The notes below the pieces were generated by a model, which was not told where the DNA came from, made no database searches, and was given only the letters and a program-made list of their open reading frames with translations. Shown here one piece after another: positions 25,524 through 34,868 of a DNA stretch of 64,000 nt. How positions within the stretch are numbered: the stretch's first letter is position 1; each line of letters begins with the position of its first letter. Both the position numbers and the translations under genes were made by a program. The stretch is from Gloeotrichia echinulata CP02 (GTDB lineage Bacteria; Cyanobacteriota; Cyanobacteriia; Cyanobacteriales; Nostocaceae): assembly GCA_038087035.1 (NCBI GenBank), contig CP051187.1:6020001-6084000 (forward strand), written 5' to 3'.

Positions 25524-26432
25524 TTAAGGAATTGGCACCGTTCGCAATAACCGCTCAACTACAGTTCTCCCACTCCGTCCACCCCTAGGAATCAGGCGAT
25601 GACAAAGAATGTGAGGAACGAGAAACTTTACATCATCGGGAATAGCGTAATCACGCCCTAAAATAAAAGCTAATGCTTGGGTAGCCCGTTGTAATGCCAC
25701 ACTACCACGCGGACTGACACCCAGAGAAATTTCCTCATCCTGCCTTGTTGCTCGCACCAAGTCGATAATGTACTGTTGTAATGTAGTATCAACTTTTACC
25801 CCAGAGCAGATACCACGCAATGCCTCCACTTCTGCCAAAGTAATACAAGGCTGTAAATCAGCGACCTTCACACCAGATTGCAAACTTTGCAGCATTTGCA
25901 GTTCTTCTGCTTCTGAAGGATAGCCCAAACTCAACGACAACATGAACCGATCCATCTGCGCTTCTGGTAAGGGAAAAGTTCCTTGGTACTCGATGGGGTT
26001 CTGGGTAGCAATGACAAAAAACGGCTGAGGAACTGGACGGGAGACACCATCGACTGTCACCTGATGTTCTTCCATCACTTCCAGCAAAGCTGACTGAGTA
26101 CGGGGTGTAGCGCGATTGATTTCGTCAGCTAGCAAGACATTGGCAAATATTGGCCCAGGGAGAAAGCTAAATTCGCCGCTTTTTGGGTTCCAAATGTTAG
26201 TACCAGTGATGTCAGTCGGTAATAAGTCGGGGGTGCATTGTAGCCGTTGAAACTTGCCATCAACAGAACGCGCCAGGGATTTAGCCAGGAGGGTTTTACC
26301 CACACCAGGGACATCTTCTAGCAGCGCATGTCCACCACCTAATAAGGCGACTAGCACTAAGCGTATGGCTTCGCTTTTACCAACGATGGTACGAGCCAGA
26401 TTTGCTGTTAAAGCGTCAATTTTTTCTCTCAT
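25524..26432 (-). CDS. MoxR-family AAA+ ATPase
   Basis: A 302-residue MoxR-type AAA+ chaperone. It shows Walker A GVGKT at about 43-47, LADEINRATPRTQSALLEVMEE (Walker B, about 105-125), ATQNPIEYQGTFPLPEAQMDRF (sensor 1 and the arginine finger region) and a C-terminal helical lid. MoxR proteins usually cooperate with a vWA protein to activate a target. Here no vWA gene is adjacent; the nearest is the separate cluster at 14940. The ATG is preceded by GGGGATT heptamer repeats rather than a clear promoter. Confidence 0.92.
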   Translation of the reverse strand: MREKIDALTANLARTIVGKSEAIRLVLVALLGGGHALLEDVPGVGKTLLAKSLARSVDGKFQRLQCTPDLLPTDITGTNIWNPKSGEFSFLPGPIFANVLLADEINRATPRTQSALLEVMEEHQVTVDGVSRPVPQPFFVIATQNPIEYQGTFPLPEAQMDRFMLSLSLGYPSEAEELQMLQSLQSGVKVADLQPCITLAEVEALRGICSGVKVDTTLQQYIIDLVRATRQDEEISLGVSPRGSVALQRATQALAFILGRDYAIPDDVKFLVPHILCHRLIPRGGRSGRTVVERLLRTVPIP

Positions 26433-26439
26433 GAGTTAG

Positions 26440-26484
26440 GGGAATGGGGGATGGGGATTGGGGATTGGGGATTGGGGATTGGGA
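26440..26484. repeat. GGGGATT heptamer tandem repeat
   Basis: Five or more GGGGATT units stand between moxR and ribF, in the region just upstream of moxR. Short tandem heptamers of this type are characteristic of heterocystous cyanobacteria. Confidence 0.8.
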
Positions 26485-26601
26485 GTAATTTTGAATTTTG
26501 AGAGAGCGAACTGAAAATAGTTTCTTGTCCCCGCTCTCCCCAGTCCCCATTCCCCAGTCCCGTATTAACAGTATTCCCACTCAGAACTCAGAACGCATCA
26601 T

Positions 26602-27708
26602 TCAGCACTCCTGACTCAAAACTTGTCTAGCAATAGTGCAGTCAAGTTGAATTTGTGTTTTCAGGGCTTCTAGGGAAGGAAATTTTTGTTCAGGGCGCAA
26701 AAATTCTACTAGCTGCACAGCCAATCTTGTGCTGTATAAATCGCCAGTCCAATCGAATAAATGTACTTCCACAGATTTATCTGCACCATTTACTGTTGGG
26801 CGGTTCCCTATATTCATCACTCCTAAGTGGACAGGAGAAGTAGTAGCGTTTAATGTTTCATATAACGTAAAAATACGGACAGCATAAACACCTTCGCGGG
26901 GCAAAAACTTGTCAGATGGTAGTTGGAGGTTAGCGGTGGGAAAGCCAATGGTTCTGCCAAGTTGTTGACCTTGAACGACGACACCGTAGAGAGTGTAGGG
27001 GCGTCCTAATAGTAGATTTGCATTTTTGATGTCGCCACTGTCTAGGGCGTGGCGAATCAATGAAGTGCTAATGGGTGGCTCTTGGGTGGGAGGAAGGGTA
27101 GCACAACTGCTCTCTACAGGTATGTTGTCATTGTCTTTTGATGTTTCTAAGGGCACGATAGTAACGGGGATATTGTACTTGGCAGCGAGCAATTGCAAAT
27201 CATCTGCAGTACCACTGCGCTGTTTGCCAAAACAAAAATCTTGCCCAACGCTAATTTGCTGACATTGTAGCTGTTGTACCAGAATTTTTTCTACAAATTC
27301 TTCAGGAGGCAAATTAGATAATTCTTTATCGAAGGGTAGCAGTACCAGTTGTTCTATGCCAAGCGATCGCAATTGTTCGACTTTTTCATCCAATGGCGTT
27401 AACAAAGCACGGGGTTGCCCTGTAAAAAATTCTAATGGATGGGGATGAAAAGTCACAACCGTCGAGTAAATATGTTTCTGTGATGATGCTGAGGTGGTAG
27501 GGTTGTGGGGTGAGCATTCTGGCAAATTCTCCCCCTCTCCCCTCCGCGCCCTCTCTTTTCTAGCTAAGAGCAACACTGGCTGAATTACCCTTTGATGACC
27601 AAGATGCACACCATCAAATTTGCCAAGAGCCACAGCCGTCGGTGTTAGAACCAATTTAGTCGAAGAAGCAACCCACACAGTACACCCATTTTGAGACAAA
27701 TTTAACAC
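26602..27708 (-). CDS. ribF: Bifunctional riboflavin kinase / FAD synthetase RibF
   Basis: A 368-residue enzyme that makes FMN from riboflavin and then FAD. The N-terminal adenylyltransferase domain has GKFDGVHLGHQRV (about 28-40) and TFHPHPLEFF. The kinase domain has GRPYTLYGVVVQGQQLGRTIGFPTANL and a C-terminal FLRPEQKFPSLEALKTQI. Compared with bacterial RibF it carries a low-complexity insertion (about 48-75) and another near 205-220. The first codon used is GTG; another GTG eleven codons in, before WVASSTKL, is possible. The enzyme is cytoplasmic and intact. Confidence 0.94.
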   Translation of the reverse strand: MLNLSQNGCTVWVASSTKLVLTPTAVALGKFDGVHLGHQRVIQPVLLLARKERARRGEGENLPECSPHNPTTSASSQKHIYSTVVTFHPHPLEFFTGQPRALLTPLDEKVEQLRSLGIEQLVLLPFDKELSNLPPEEFVEKILVQQLQCQQISVGQDFCFGKQRSGTADDLQLLAAKYNIPVTIVPLETSKDNDNIPVESSCATLPPTQEPPISTSLIRHALDSGDIKNANLLLGRPYTLYGVVVQGQQLGRTIGFPTANLQLPSDKFLPREGVYAVRIFTLYETLNATTSPVHLGVMNIGNRPTVNGADKSVEVHLFDWTGDLYSTRLAVQLVEFLRPEQKFPSLEALKTQIQLDCTIARQVLSQEC

Positions 27709-27759
27709 GTGGATTCTGGGATTTTAGGTTTATTTAGCTATCAGTCGTCAGCTACTACA

Positions 27760-27965
27760 TTATGAGTAACCGCTTAGGAGAACACCCTTGGTGGAGACTC
27801 CACCAAGTGCAAACCGGAGCATTCAGCCCTAACAGAGATTCTCTGGGGGCGTTTAAGCTCCTTTGGTGACACTAGAAAGGATATCCTCCAGTTTTCGTGG
27901 CGTCCTTCACAGGTACGCTCTCTGGCTGAGAGCTTCTAATCACCAATCTAATCTAAAATCTAACA
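27760..27965. other. Hairpin-rich non-coding stretch upstream of ribF
   Basis: Several strong inverted repeats lie in about 200 bases: a 10+10-base stem at 27787-27807 (CTTGGTGGAG and its inverse), AGAGATTCTCT at about 27834, and GCTCTCTGGCTGAGAGC at 27917-27933. No open frame fits. It does not match the FMN riboswitch expected for flavin genes. It may be an RNA leader, an unlinked small RNA or a decayed element. Confidence 0.4.
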
Positions 27966-27983
27966 ACGCTCCGTTTGCAACCT

Positions 27984-28913
27984 TTAAATAGAAAATTTGC
28001 TGACAGGAAAAGATGGCGATAAGGGAACTGAAATAGGCACCTCCAGTATCAATCCTTCTCGTGCCATGATTGCACCAGAAAATTTTTCAAATGCTTCTTC
28101 CCCGACCCGATCCAAAAAATCATCATTGTGGGCGGGGTCATGGTGAAAAATTACTAAAGTCTTGACGTTAGCAGCTTTGGCGATTTTCACACCTTCTTGC
28201 CAAGTGGAGTGTCCCCAGCCAATTTTTGGCGATCTTGGCGAATAGTATTCTTCATCAGAATAAGTGGAATCATAGATCAAGATGTCAGCGTTACGAGATA
28301 ACCACAAAACATTTTCATCTAGTCTGTCAGGAAAATGTTCAGTATCTGTAATATACACAGCCGCACCGCCACGCCAGTTGACTCGGTATCCTACAGCTTC
28401 CCCTGGATGGTTTAGGGGTGCTGTCTCTAAAGTCACCTCATCGATGTGGATTGGTTCCCCCGGTACGATATTGTAGAAATTCATATCTGCTTGCATGATT
28501 TGCAAGGGTACGGGGAAATTTGGGTGCAGCATTTGGTCATTGAGGCGCTGTTCAATTGTCGAACCATCGGGAGCGATCGCCCCGTATATATGAAAGTGGT
28601 TCCCCTTGATAAATCCTGGGTTAAAGAAGGGAAACCCCTGCATGTGATCCCAGTGAGAATGCGTAAAGAACATATGAGCTTCTAGGGGCATTTGGGGCAA
28701 TAATGATTGCCCCAAAACATGCAGTCCTGTACCACCATCAAAAATCAAGCGTTTATCGCCCGCTTGCATCTCAATGCAAGGGGTATTACCGCCATATCGA
28801 ACGGTTTGTGGCCCTGGACTGGGGATGCTACCCCGAACGCCCCAAAATTGCACGGTAAATTGATTCTCTATCCTAGACATGGGTGTTGTTTGCTGGACTG
28901 AGCGGGCGATCAA
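27984..28913 (-). CDS. MBL-fold metallohydrolase
   Basis: A 309-residue metallo-beta-lactamase-fold enzyme. The start, FWGVRGSIPSPG, and YGGNTPCIE are typical of the phosphodiesterase-like MBL group. The metal ligands lie in THSHWDHMQG (about 84-93), the NHPGEAVGY His, ITDTEH with Asp, and FHHDPAHND. The ATG at 28880 (MSRIENQF) is an alternative start that removes eleven residues. The substrate is unknown; relatives act on phosphodiesters or cyclic nucleotides, or are uncharacterised. It is downstream of the hairpin block and unlinked to its neighbours by function. Confidence 0.88.
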   Translation of the reverse strand: MIARSVQQTTPMSRIENQFTVQFWGVRGSIPSPGPQTVRYGGNTPCIEMQAGDKRLIFDGGTGLHVLGQSLLPQMPLEAHMFFTHSHWDHMQGFPFFNPGFIKGNHFHIYGAIAPDGSTIEQRLNDQMLHPNFPVPLQIMQADMNFYNIVPGEPIHIDEVTLETAPLNHPGEAVGYRVNWRGGAAVYITDTEHFPDRLDENVLWLSRNADILIYDSTYSDEEYYSPRSPKIGWGHSTWQEGVKIAKAANVKTLVIFHHDPAHNDDFLDRVGEEAFEKFSGAIMAREGLILEVPISVPLSPSFPVSKFSI

Positions 28914-29161
28914 TCAAAAAATTGTTACTTATTTTGTTCAGTTTATGCTGTCTTACTGTTTTTGGTAGATGGCAATTTCTTGGTAAAACAGCATACTCTG
29001 TTTCAGCCTGATTTGGTAAATCTGATTCAGATAAAGCTAAGTAAAGCCTAATTTTTCAGAACTATAAGTATCAGTGATATCTCAATAGCTCCTACTTTAT
29101 AGCCTAAATTTAACTGTGATGCATTTTACCTACTCCTGGGGTTTTTCTGTAGAGCAAATTT

Positions 29162-29959
29162 TCAGCCAAATTTGAATTCCCACTTGGATAATTGATTCAG
29201 TCCAGTTGCGTAAGTAAGATTGTATTGCAATGGCGTAATACTAATGTAGTTATCACGGATAACATGGACATCTATCGGTACGTCTTGAGGTAGATTTAAG
29301 CCTGCTGTTGGTTCTACTTCCTCTAAAACTTCCCCGGTTAGCCAATAATAAATTCTGCCCCGAGGATCGACTCGCTTGTCAAAAATATCAACGTAGCGCC
29401 GCACTCCCTGGCGGGTAAGGGTGACTCCAGCAATTTCTTCTTGTTTGACTGCAGGAATATTGACGTTGAGCAACATCAACTCTGGTAAGGGTTGCGCCGC
29501 CAATTGGTCTACTAGCTGTTTGGCAAAGTTAGCCCCAGGTTGAAAGTCTTTGGAGGTAGAACTATTAAGACTCAGTGCTATGCCAGGAATGCCTTCCATG
29601 ACGCCCTCCATAGCCGCCGAAACAGTCCCGGAATAGAGGATTTCGGTGCCCAAATTGGCACCGTGATTAATGCCAGAAAGCACTAAGTCTGGCGGAGAAT
29701 CTAATAAAGCCCACAGTGCCAATTTCACACAATCGGAAGGCGTACCATCACAAGCCCAAGCATGGACTGCAGGATGAAAAATTGTCTCCACAATTTCGGC
29801 GCGAATCGGTTGGTGCAAGGTTAATCCATGTCCCGTTGCCGATCGCTCCCGATCAGGGCAAACTACAGATACATCATGACCAGCTTCTGCCAAGCAGTTG
29901 GCTAAGGTACGGATACCCAAGGCAGAAATTCCGTCATCATTGCTAATAAGTAATTTCAT
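29162..29959 (-). CDS. surE: 5'/3'-nucleotidase SurE
   Basis: A 265-residue survival-type nucleotidase that dephosphorylates nucleoside monophosphates. The N-terminus KLLISNDDG carries the metal-binding Asp pair (8 and 9). It continues with CPDRERSATGHGLTL, CDGTPSDCVKLAL and LVLSGINHGANLGTEILYSGTVSAAMEG, all diagnostic. The length is normal. The gene is monocistronic on the minus strand, and pheS is divergently transcribed about 430 bases away. Confidence 0.96.
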   Translation of the reverse strand: MKLLISNDDGISALGIRTLANCLAEAGHDVSVVCPDRERSATGHGLTLHQPIRAEIVETIFHPAVHAWACDGTPSDCVKLALWALLDSPPDLVLSGINHGANLGTEILYSGTVSAAMEGVMEGIPGIALSLNSSTSKDFQPGANFAKQLVDQLAAQPLPELMLLNVNIPAVKQEEIAGVTLTRQGVRRYVDIFDKRVDPRGRIYYWLTGEVLEEVEPTAGLNLPQDVPIDVHVIRDNYISITPLQYNLTYATGLNQLSKWEFKFG

Positions 29960-30389
29960 AATTTAGTTGTCGGTGGTCAAACGATTTTGGATTTGGGATT
30001 TGGGATTTTGGATTTGTTCTGCCCACAAGGGGCGGGGCTTGAACCGAAACAATCTAAAATCTAAAATCTAAAATTGGCTTGGTCAATAGTTATCAGCCTG
30101 TATGCAAGTTTTATCTAGAACAGCTTATTAATAATTAGTTATGTGTTGTTACCTCATTTGTCAATGTCAGGGGTCACAAGCATGAAAACAAAAACACACA
30201 TTAACACCAAATCCCCTCTAAACTGGTAAACAGAGGTATGGCTGGAATTTTTTGTGCCGTTGACTCAATTAATGGCACATTGCTAAGGTTAATTGTCCGG
30301 ACACGGTTGTTATTGATGTTTTGCCACTGACCACTGACAACAGACAACTGACCACTGACTAATGACAACTGACTAATGACAACTGACTA
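29960..30389. other. Divergent intergenic region between surE and pheS
   Basis: This region must contain both promoters. I see heptamer-like repeats next to pheS (GACAACTGACTAAT units, 30328-30390) and a GGATTTGGGATTT repeat near surE. No gene or known riboswitch is visible, and no T-box-like leader for pheS. Confidence 0.5.
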
Positions 30390-31382
30390 ATGACAAACAA
30401 TTTAGAGGCTCAACTTTTAGCATTGCGACTGGAAGGAGAAAAAGCGATCGCCGCCGCTGATACCCTAGAACGCCTAGAAGAACTCAGGGTCAGCTATTTG
30501 GGTAAAAAAGGGCAACTGGGGGCGCTGTTGCGGAGTATGGGTCAGATGAGCGCCGAGGAAAGACCGGTAATTGGGGCGATCGCCAATACCGTTAAAGAAT
30601 CCCTGCAAACGAGTCTAGACCAGCAACGTACCGCCCTGGAATCTGCTCAAATTCAGGCACAGCTAGAGGCGGAAACTCTCGATGTGACAATGCCAGGAAT
30701 TTACCGCCCCCAAGGTCGTATTCATCCTCTCAATGGCATTATTGATCAGGCGTTAGATATTTTTGTCGGTATGGGCTACACCGTGGCTCAGGGTCCAGAA
30801 ATGGAAACAGATTACTACAATTTTGAGGCTCTCAATACCCCCCCTGACCACCCCGCCCGTGATATGCAGGATACTTTCTACCTCCCAGACGGTAATCTTC
30901 TCCGTACTCATACCTCCTCAGTGCAAATTCGTTACATGGAATCTGAGGAACCACCCATCCGGGTCGTCGCTCCCGGGCGAGTCTATCGCCGAGATAATGT
31001 AGATGCGACACACTCAGCGGTTTTCCATCAAATCGAACTTTTAGCAATTGATGAGGGACTGACTTTTACAGACCTCAAGGGCACTATTAAGGTATTTTTG
31101 CAAGCAATATTTGGTGATTTACCAATTCGCTTCCGTGCTAGTTATTTCCCCTTTACCGAACCCTCCGCTGAAGTCGATTTGCAGTGGAATGGTCGCTGGC
31201 TGGAGGTTATGGGCTGCGGTATGGTCGATCCAAATGTCCTTAAATCTGTGGGTTATGACCCAGAAATTTATTCGGGCTTTGCTGCCGGTTTTGGTGTAGA
31301 ACGTTTTGCTATGGTGCTACACCAAATGGATGATATCCGCCGCTTGTACACCAGCGATTTGCGGTTTTTACAGCAGTTTTAG
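30390..31382 (+). CDS. pheS: Phenylalanyl-tRNA synthetase alpha subunit
   Basis: A 330-residue class II synthetase subunit that pairs with PheT to charge tRNA-Phe. It shows an N-terminal coiled region with LGKKGQLGALLRSMG. The catalytic core has HPLNGIIDQALDIF, the class II motif 2 region VAPGRVYRRDNVDATHSAVFHQIELLAIDEG, and motif 3 GFAAGFGVERFAMVLHQMDDIR. The beta subunit is not in the window. After the stop, a hairpin CAAAGCCTGCA/TGCAGGCTTTG could end transcription. Confidence 0.97.
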   Translation: MTNNLEAQLLALRLEGEKAIAAADTLERLEELRVSYLGKKGQLGALLRSMGQMSAEERPVIGAIANTVKESLQTSLDQQRTALESAQIQAQLEAETLDVTMPGIYRPQGRIHPLNGIIDQALDIFVGMGYTVAQGPEMETDYYNFEALNTPPDHPARDMQDTFYLPDGNLLRTHTSSVQIRYMESEEPPIRVVAPGRVYRRDNVDATHSAVFHQIELLAIDEGLTFTDLKGTIKVFLQAIFGDLPIRFRASYFPFTEPSAEVDLQWNGRWLEVMGCGMVDPNVLKSVGYDPEIYSGFAAGFGVERFAMVLHQMDDIRRLYTSDLRFLQQF

Positions 31383-31446
31383 GGTTGTGGTTTCAATGGT
31401 AAATTTACTAATTTCCCTGACACTATCAACTTGAGGTTATACAGAC

Positions 31447-31471
31447 AAAGCCTGCAAATGCAGGCTTTGCC
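31447..31471. terminator. Possible terminator hairpin after pheS
   Basis: An 11-bp perfect stem (AAAGCCTGCA with its inverse, loop AA) lies about 65 bases downstream of the pheS stop. It lacks a strong T run, so it may be a repeat or an intrinsic terminator. Confidence 0.4.
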
Positions 31472-31590
31472 CCTGCTGAATGTTTCGCCTAATTTTCACT
31501 AATTGGAGCTTATAGTAACACCTAACTGATTCTGCCGGGTTAGCACCTGCTTAGAAAACCAAAGCGATTGCTGATCTTTTATTCCGACTT

Positions 31591-32205
31591 TCATTCTGTT
31601 TCCAAAATTCCCACTAATATGTGACCAATGTCTTCAATATCATCTGGTATTGTAAAAAGAGTCAGATCTTGAGTAATTTGTCTTTTATCAACTTGTAATT
31701 TACCAAATCGCCAAATTTCTCCAGTAGTTACAGCCCCATAAAAAACTGATTTATTTTCTTCAATCTCCGATAAAGCTATTAACTCGATAGCCAGTTGTGT
31801 AAATCCTCTGGTTAAATCATCATTTTTAGCCTCAATTACTAATAAACTTTGGTGAGAACGTAATAAATAATCAAGATTTCCTTTTAACCAATTATTGACA
31901 TTAACTGCATATTCAATTTTTAACTGACATTGACAATGGGTAATCACTTCTAACAATAGAGGTGAAACTAAGGTCTCCCGTCTTGCAGTTTCATTGTTTA
32001 AACTTACCAAGGGTAAAAAAGATGTAATTTTATTTTTGAGCGCCGTGATGTTTTCTAACTGGTTGGATGTGTGAGGTAAAGTAAGAGATTTTTTAGTAAA
32101 GGAGTAACCTAATTCGGCTAATATTTCTTCTGGATCATAAGGTAATTCAAAATAAGAGCGAAAAGTATAAGATTGTCCTTCTTGGAGAATTTTTTGTTTA
32201 GTCAT
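31591..32205 (-). CDS. PD-(D/E)XK nuclease-like protein
   Basis: A 204-residue protein of unclear role. The core resembles restriction-endonuclease folds: Glu in RRETLVSPLL (about 77), GNLDYLL with Asp 112, and LVIEAKNDD giving E125-A-K127, followed by the helix FTQLAIELIALSE. This E...D...ExK order is the PD-(D/E)XK pattern. An N-terminal segment (1-60) is variable. No methylase or helicase lies adjacent, so it is not a clear restriction system. Similar stand-alone proteins are common in cyanobacteria. Function is unproven. Confidence 0.65.
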   Translation of the reverse strand: MTKQKILQEGQSYTFRSYFELPYDPEEILAELGYSFTKKSLTLPHTSNQLENITALKNKITSFLPLVSLNNETARRETLVSPLLLEVITHCQCQLKIEYAVNVNNWLKGNLDYLLRSHQSLLVIEAKNDDLTRGFTQLAIELIALSEIEENKSVFYGAVTTGEIWRFGKLQVDKRQITQDLTLFTIPDDIEDIGHILVGILETE

Positions 32206-32357
32206 AATTTCCCCGGAGACACAAGTAACACAGAGATAAGAGATGAAAAATGGATTTTTTGAGGAAAATTTTTACCCACCTTGAAAGGGCTAGTAGTCCA
32301 CCAAAGTAACTTTACCAGGTAAAGCAGATTTTCTCCTCTGAAAAACCCATCCCTTCT

Positions 32358-32486
32358 CAATACTGCGTAGGTTTTGGAATTTCTTGGTTGAGGCAAGCTC
32401 TTGGAGCAGGGGAAGAAATGGAGGCTGGCGTTGAGTTTTGCCTCCCCTGCTTCCCCTGCCTCCCCTGCAAATCCTACGCAGTATTG
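32358..32486. repeat. MITE, CAATACTGC family (copy 3)
   Basis: The ends are CAATACTGCGTAGG and the inverse ATCCTACGCAGTATTG. The interior (TTTCTTGGTTGAGGCAAGC, then TTGCCTCCCCTGCTTCCCC) is almost the same as in the copy at 359-495. Confidence 0.8.
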
Positions 32487-32602
32487 CATCCCTTGTCTTC
32501 TCTTCTTAGGCTCCGCTTACGCATAGCGTCCCGTAGGGAACGTGGTTGATTCCTTCACCCAGCAAAGTTTGTGTGGTGGACTACTAGTCCTATGAATATT
32601 TT

Positions 32603-32761
32603 TAGGATTTACGCACGAACTAGGATTTTATGTCATTACGTACCGCTAAGGCGGAACCTGCAGTCCAGAGGAGAAGCAAGCTAGTGAAGCGTCCCGTAGG
32701 GAAGGGTGCGCTGCGACGTAATCGCAAAGGCTGATTTTTCATCACAAGTGCGTAAGTCCTA
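32603..32761. repeat. MITE with TAGGACTTACGCA-type termini (copy 2)
   Basis: It starts TAGGATTTACGCAC and ends GTGCGTAAGTCCTA, with an interior containing CGTCCCGTAGGGAAGGGTGC. It abuts the 3' end of pyk. The relative at 14720-14918 has different interior sequence but the same ends. Confidence 0.7.
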
Positions 32762-32764
32762 AAT

Positions 32765-34531
32765 TTAAGTCCCCACAGCGCCGGAGTAAACCAAACCCCG
32801 TTGCGTATCTAGGGTTAAAATTGCGCCATCGCGAATCACTTGCGTCGCCTTCTTGACACCGACAATCACCGGCACACCCAGACGCAAGCCAATGACCGCA
32901 GCGTGACTTGTAAGACTTTCATCTTCTGTAATAATACCGCCTGCTTTGCGAATCGCCTCGACAAAATCAGCACTGGTGTGGGTGGCGACCAAAATATCGC
33001 CAGGATTAAAGTTACTGGCTTCCATACCAGTGTTAACTACCCTGGCGCGACCACTCACCACACCTTGTCCCAGTCCAATTCCGTGACCGAGAACTGCAGT
33101 TACTACTTCGACTTTAATCAAATCTGTTGATCCAGAAACCCCCTGGAGAGTACCAGCGGTCATCACTACCAAATCCCCCTCCGTTAGGAGATGATTTTCC
33201 TGAGCGACATTTATCGCCGCTTGAAAAGTCTTACCTGTAGAAGGTAATTCTAGCACCAATAGCGGTTTTACTCCCCACACCATCTGTAACTGTCGCGCTA
33301 CATTCACATGGGGCGTGATTGCCAAAATAGGTGTATTCGGACGGAATTTGGAAACATTACGCGCTGTTGCCCCAGTCTGGGTTAAAGTCATAATTGCTGC
33401 AGCCCCCAATTGCTCGGCAATTTGACCCACAGCTTGACTGATGGCGTTAGGAATGGAACGCCGCGTATCTCTCAACTGACGTACTTTTGAATTTTCCACC
33501 TCCTCTTGCTCAATCCGCTCGGCAATTCGTGCCATTGTTGCTACAGCTTCCACTGGGTAGCTACCAACAGCGGTTTCATTGGAGAGCATCACCGCATCCG
33601 TGCCATCTAAAATTGCGTTTGCCACATCCGACACTTCGGCGCGAGTGGGACGGGGGTTGCTCACCATGCTGTCTAACATTTGGGTAGCGGTGATGATGGG
33701 AATCCCCAAGCGATTTGCTGTCGCAATCAGCCGCTTTTGCAGTACGGGAACATCCTCCGCTGGGAGTTCCACACCCAAGTCACCTCTAGCAACCATTACG
33801 CCATCACATAAAGCCAGAACTGCTTCCATTTGTTCAATGGCTTCATGCTTTTCAATTTTGGCAACTACTGGCACATTCTTGCCTGTGCTGGAAATTAGTT
33901 CTTTAATTTCTATCATATCCTGGGGGTTGCGGACAAAGGAAAGCGCTACCCAGTCCACGCCCTGATCTAGACCGAACATCAGATCCTCGCGGTCTTTGTC
34001 CGTCATGGCTTTAATCGATAGGTAAACTCCAGGGAAGTTTACGCCTTTATTGTTGGAAAGTTTACCTGCAACTGTAATGCGACAATTCAAATCACCTTTA
34101 TCACGGTTAATATCCTCCACCACCATTTCTACTCGTCCATCATCAAGGAGGATTTTGGCGCCAACGGGGACTTCTTGGGCTAAATAATCGTAGGTGACAC
34201 AACTAATTTCCTGTGTACCGACAATTGGGCGATTTGTCAAGGTGAAGCGATCGCCTTTTGCCAAAACTATCGACCCATTTTCAAACTTCCCCAAGCGAAT
34301 TTTCGGACCTTGCAAGTCTTGGAGAATAGCCACTGGCTGATTTAGTTCAAAGGCGGTTTGCCGAATCAAGCGGATATTACGTTGATGGTCAGCATGAGAG
34401 CCGTGGGAGAAGTTGAGCCGCAGGGTTGTTGCACCCGCTTCAATAATTGCCTTTAGCATTTCTGGGCTGCTAGTGGCTGGACCTATAGTAGCGACAATTT
34501 TTGTCCGGCGTAGAGAATCTCTTAATTGCAT
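32765..34531 (-). CDS. pyk: Pyruvate kinase
   Basis: A 588-residue glycolytic enzyme converting PEP and ADP to pyruvate and ATP. It shows TKIVATIGPATSS at the start, LNFSHGSHADH, the catalytic MVARGDLGVELPAEDVP, and ITATQMLDSMVSNPRPTRAEVSDVANAILDGTDAVMLSNETAVG. Beyond the usual core a C-terminal extension (about 480-588) contains TSADFVEAIRKAGGIITEDESLTSHAAVIG, a PEP-utilising mobile-domain-like segment found in cyanobacterial and Gram-positive pyruvate kinases. That His-containing segment may have regulatory use. The gene is intact. GGGACTG heptamers lie upstream. Confidence 0.96.
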   Translation of the reverse strand: MQLRDSLRRTKIVATIGPATSSPEMLKAIIEAGATTLRLNFSHGSHADHQRNIRLIRQTAFELNQPVAILQDLQGPKIRLGKFENGSIVLAKGDRFTLTNRPIVGTQEISCVTYDYLAQEVPVGAKILLDDGRVEMVVEDINRDKGDLNCRITVAGKLSNNKGVNFPGVYLSIKAMTDKDREDLMFGLDQGVDWVALSFVRNPQDMIEIKELISSTGKNVPVVAKIEKHEAIEQMEAVLALCDGVMVARGDLGVELPAEDVPVLQKRLIATANRLGIPIITATQMLDSMVSNPRPTRAEVSDVANAILDGTDAVMLSNETAVGSYPVEAVATMARIAERIEQEEVENSKVRQLRDTRRSIPNAISQAVGQIAEQLGAAAIMTLTQTGATARNVSKFRPNTPILAITPHVNVARQLQMVWGVKPLLVLELPSTGKTFQAAINVAQENHLLTEGDLVVMTAGTLQGVSGSTDLIKVEVVTAVLGHGIGLGQGVVSGRARVVNTGMEASNFNPGDILVATHTSADFVEAIRKAGGIITEDESLTSHAAVIGLRLGVPVIVGVKKATQVIRDGAILTLDTQRGLVYSGAVGT

Positions 34532-34868
34532 AGGGGCTGATTCTAGGGAGCTATCTAGGGAATCATCGTAGTTTAAGGGGCATTTATTTTTCTGTCACTG
34601 ATATACAAATATTTGAAGTAGTTTACCTGGAGTGCGGGACTGGGGACTGGGGACTGGGGACTGGGGACTGGGGACTGGGGACTGGGGACTGGGGAAATGA
34701 TTTTCCCAATGCCCAATGTCCAATGCCCAATCCCCTGGCATCATACCGTTATTCCACTGCCCAAAAGCAAAAATGCTAATAAATCTTGCTATACAAAAAT
34801 TTACAAAAGTTTACTCTTTCCTAATCTTTGTCGTATATTCGTAATCATTGGTAAAAAAGGAGTTGAGA
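34532..34868. other. Divergent region between pyk and crtR with heptamer repeats
   Basis: Eight or so GGGGACT heptamers (about 34637-34692) occupy the centre. The remainder holds short repeats such as CCCAATGCCCAATGTCC. A 5' region for crtR lies just before the AAAGGAG ribosome-binding site. No gene is seen. Confidence 0.55.

Larger units (their letters stand above)
32206..32764. other. Repeat-filled gap between the nuclease-like gene and pyk
   Basis: Two MITEs (32358-32486 and 32603-32761) and a dispersed repeat (CGCTTACGCATAGCGTCCCG, near 32515) occupy most of the interval. No coding frame is supported. The second MITE reaches to within four bases of the pyk stop codon. Confidence 0.65.

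Noticed and set aside
27709..27983. FMN riboswitch upstream of ribF
   Set aside because: The hairpins do not contain the conserved RFN core sequence, and the stem pattern differs.
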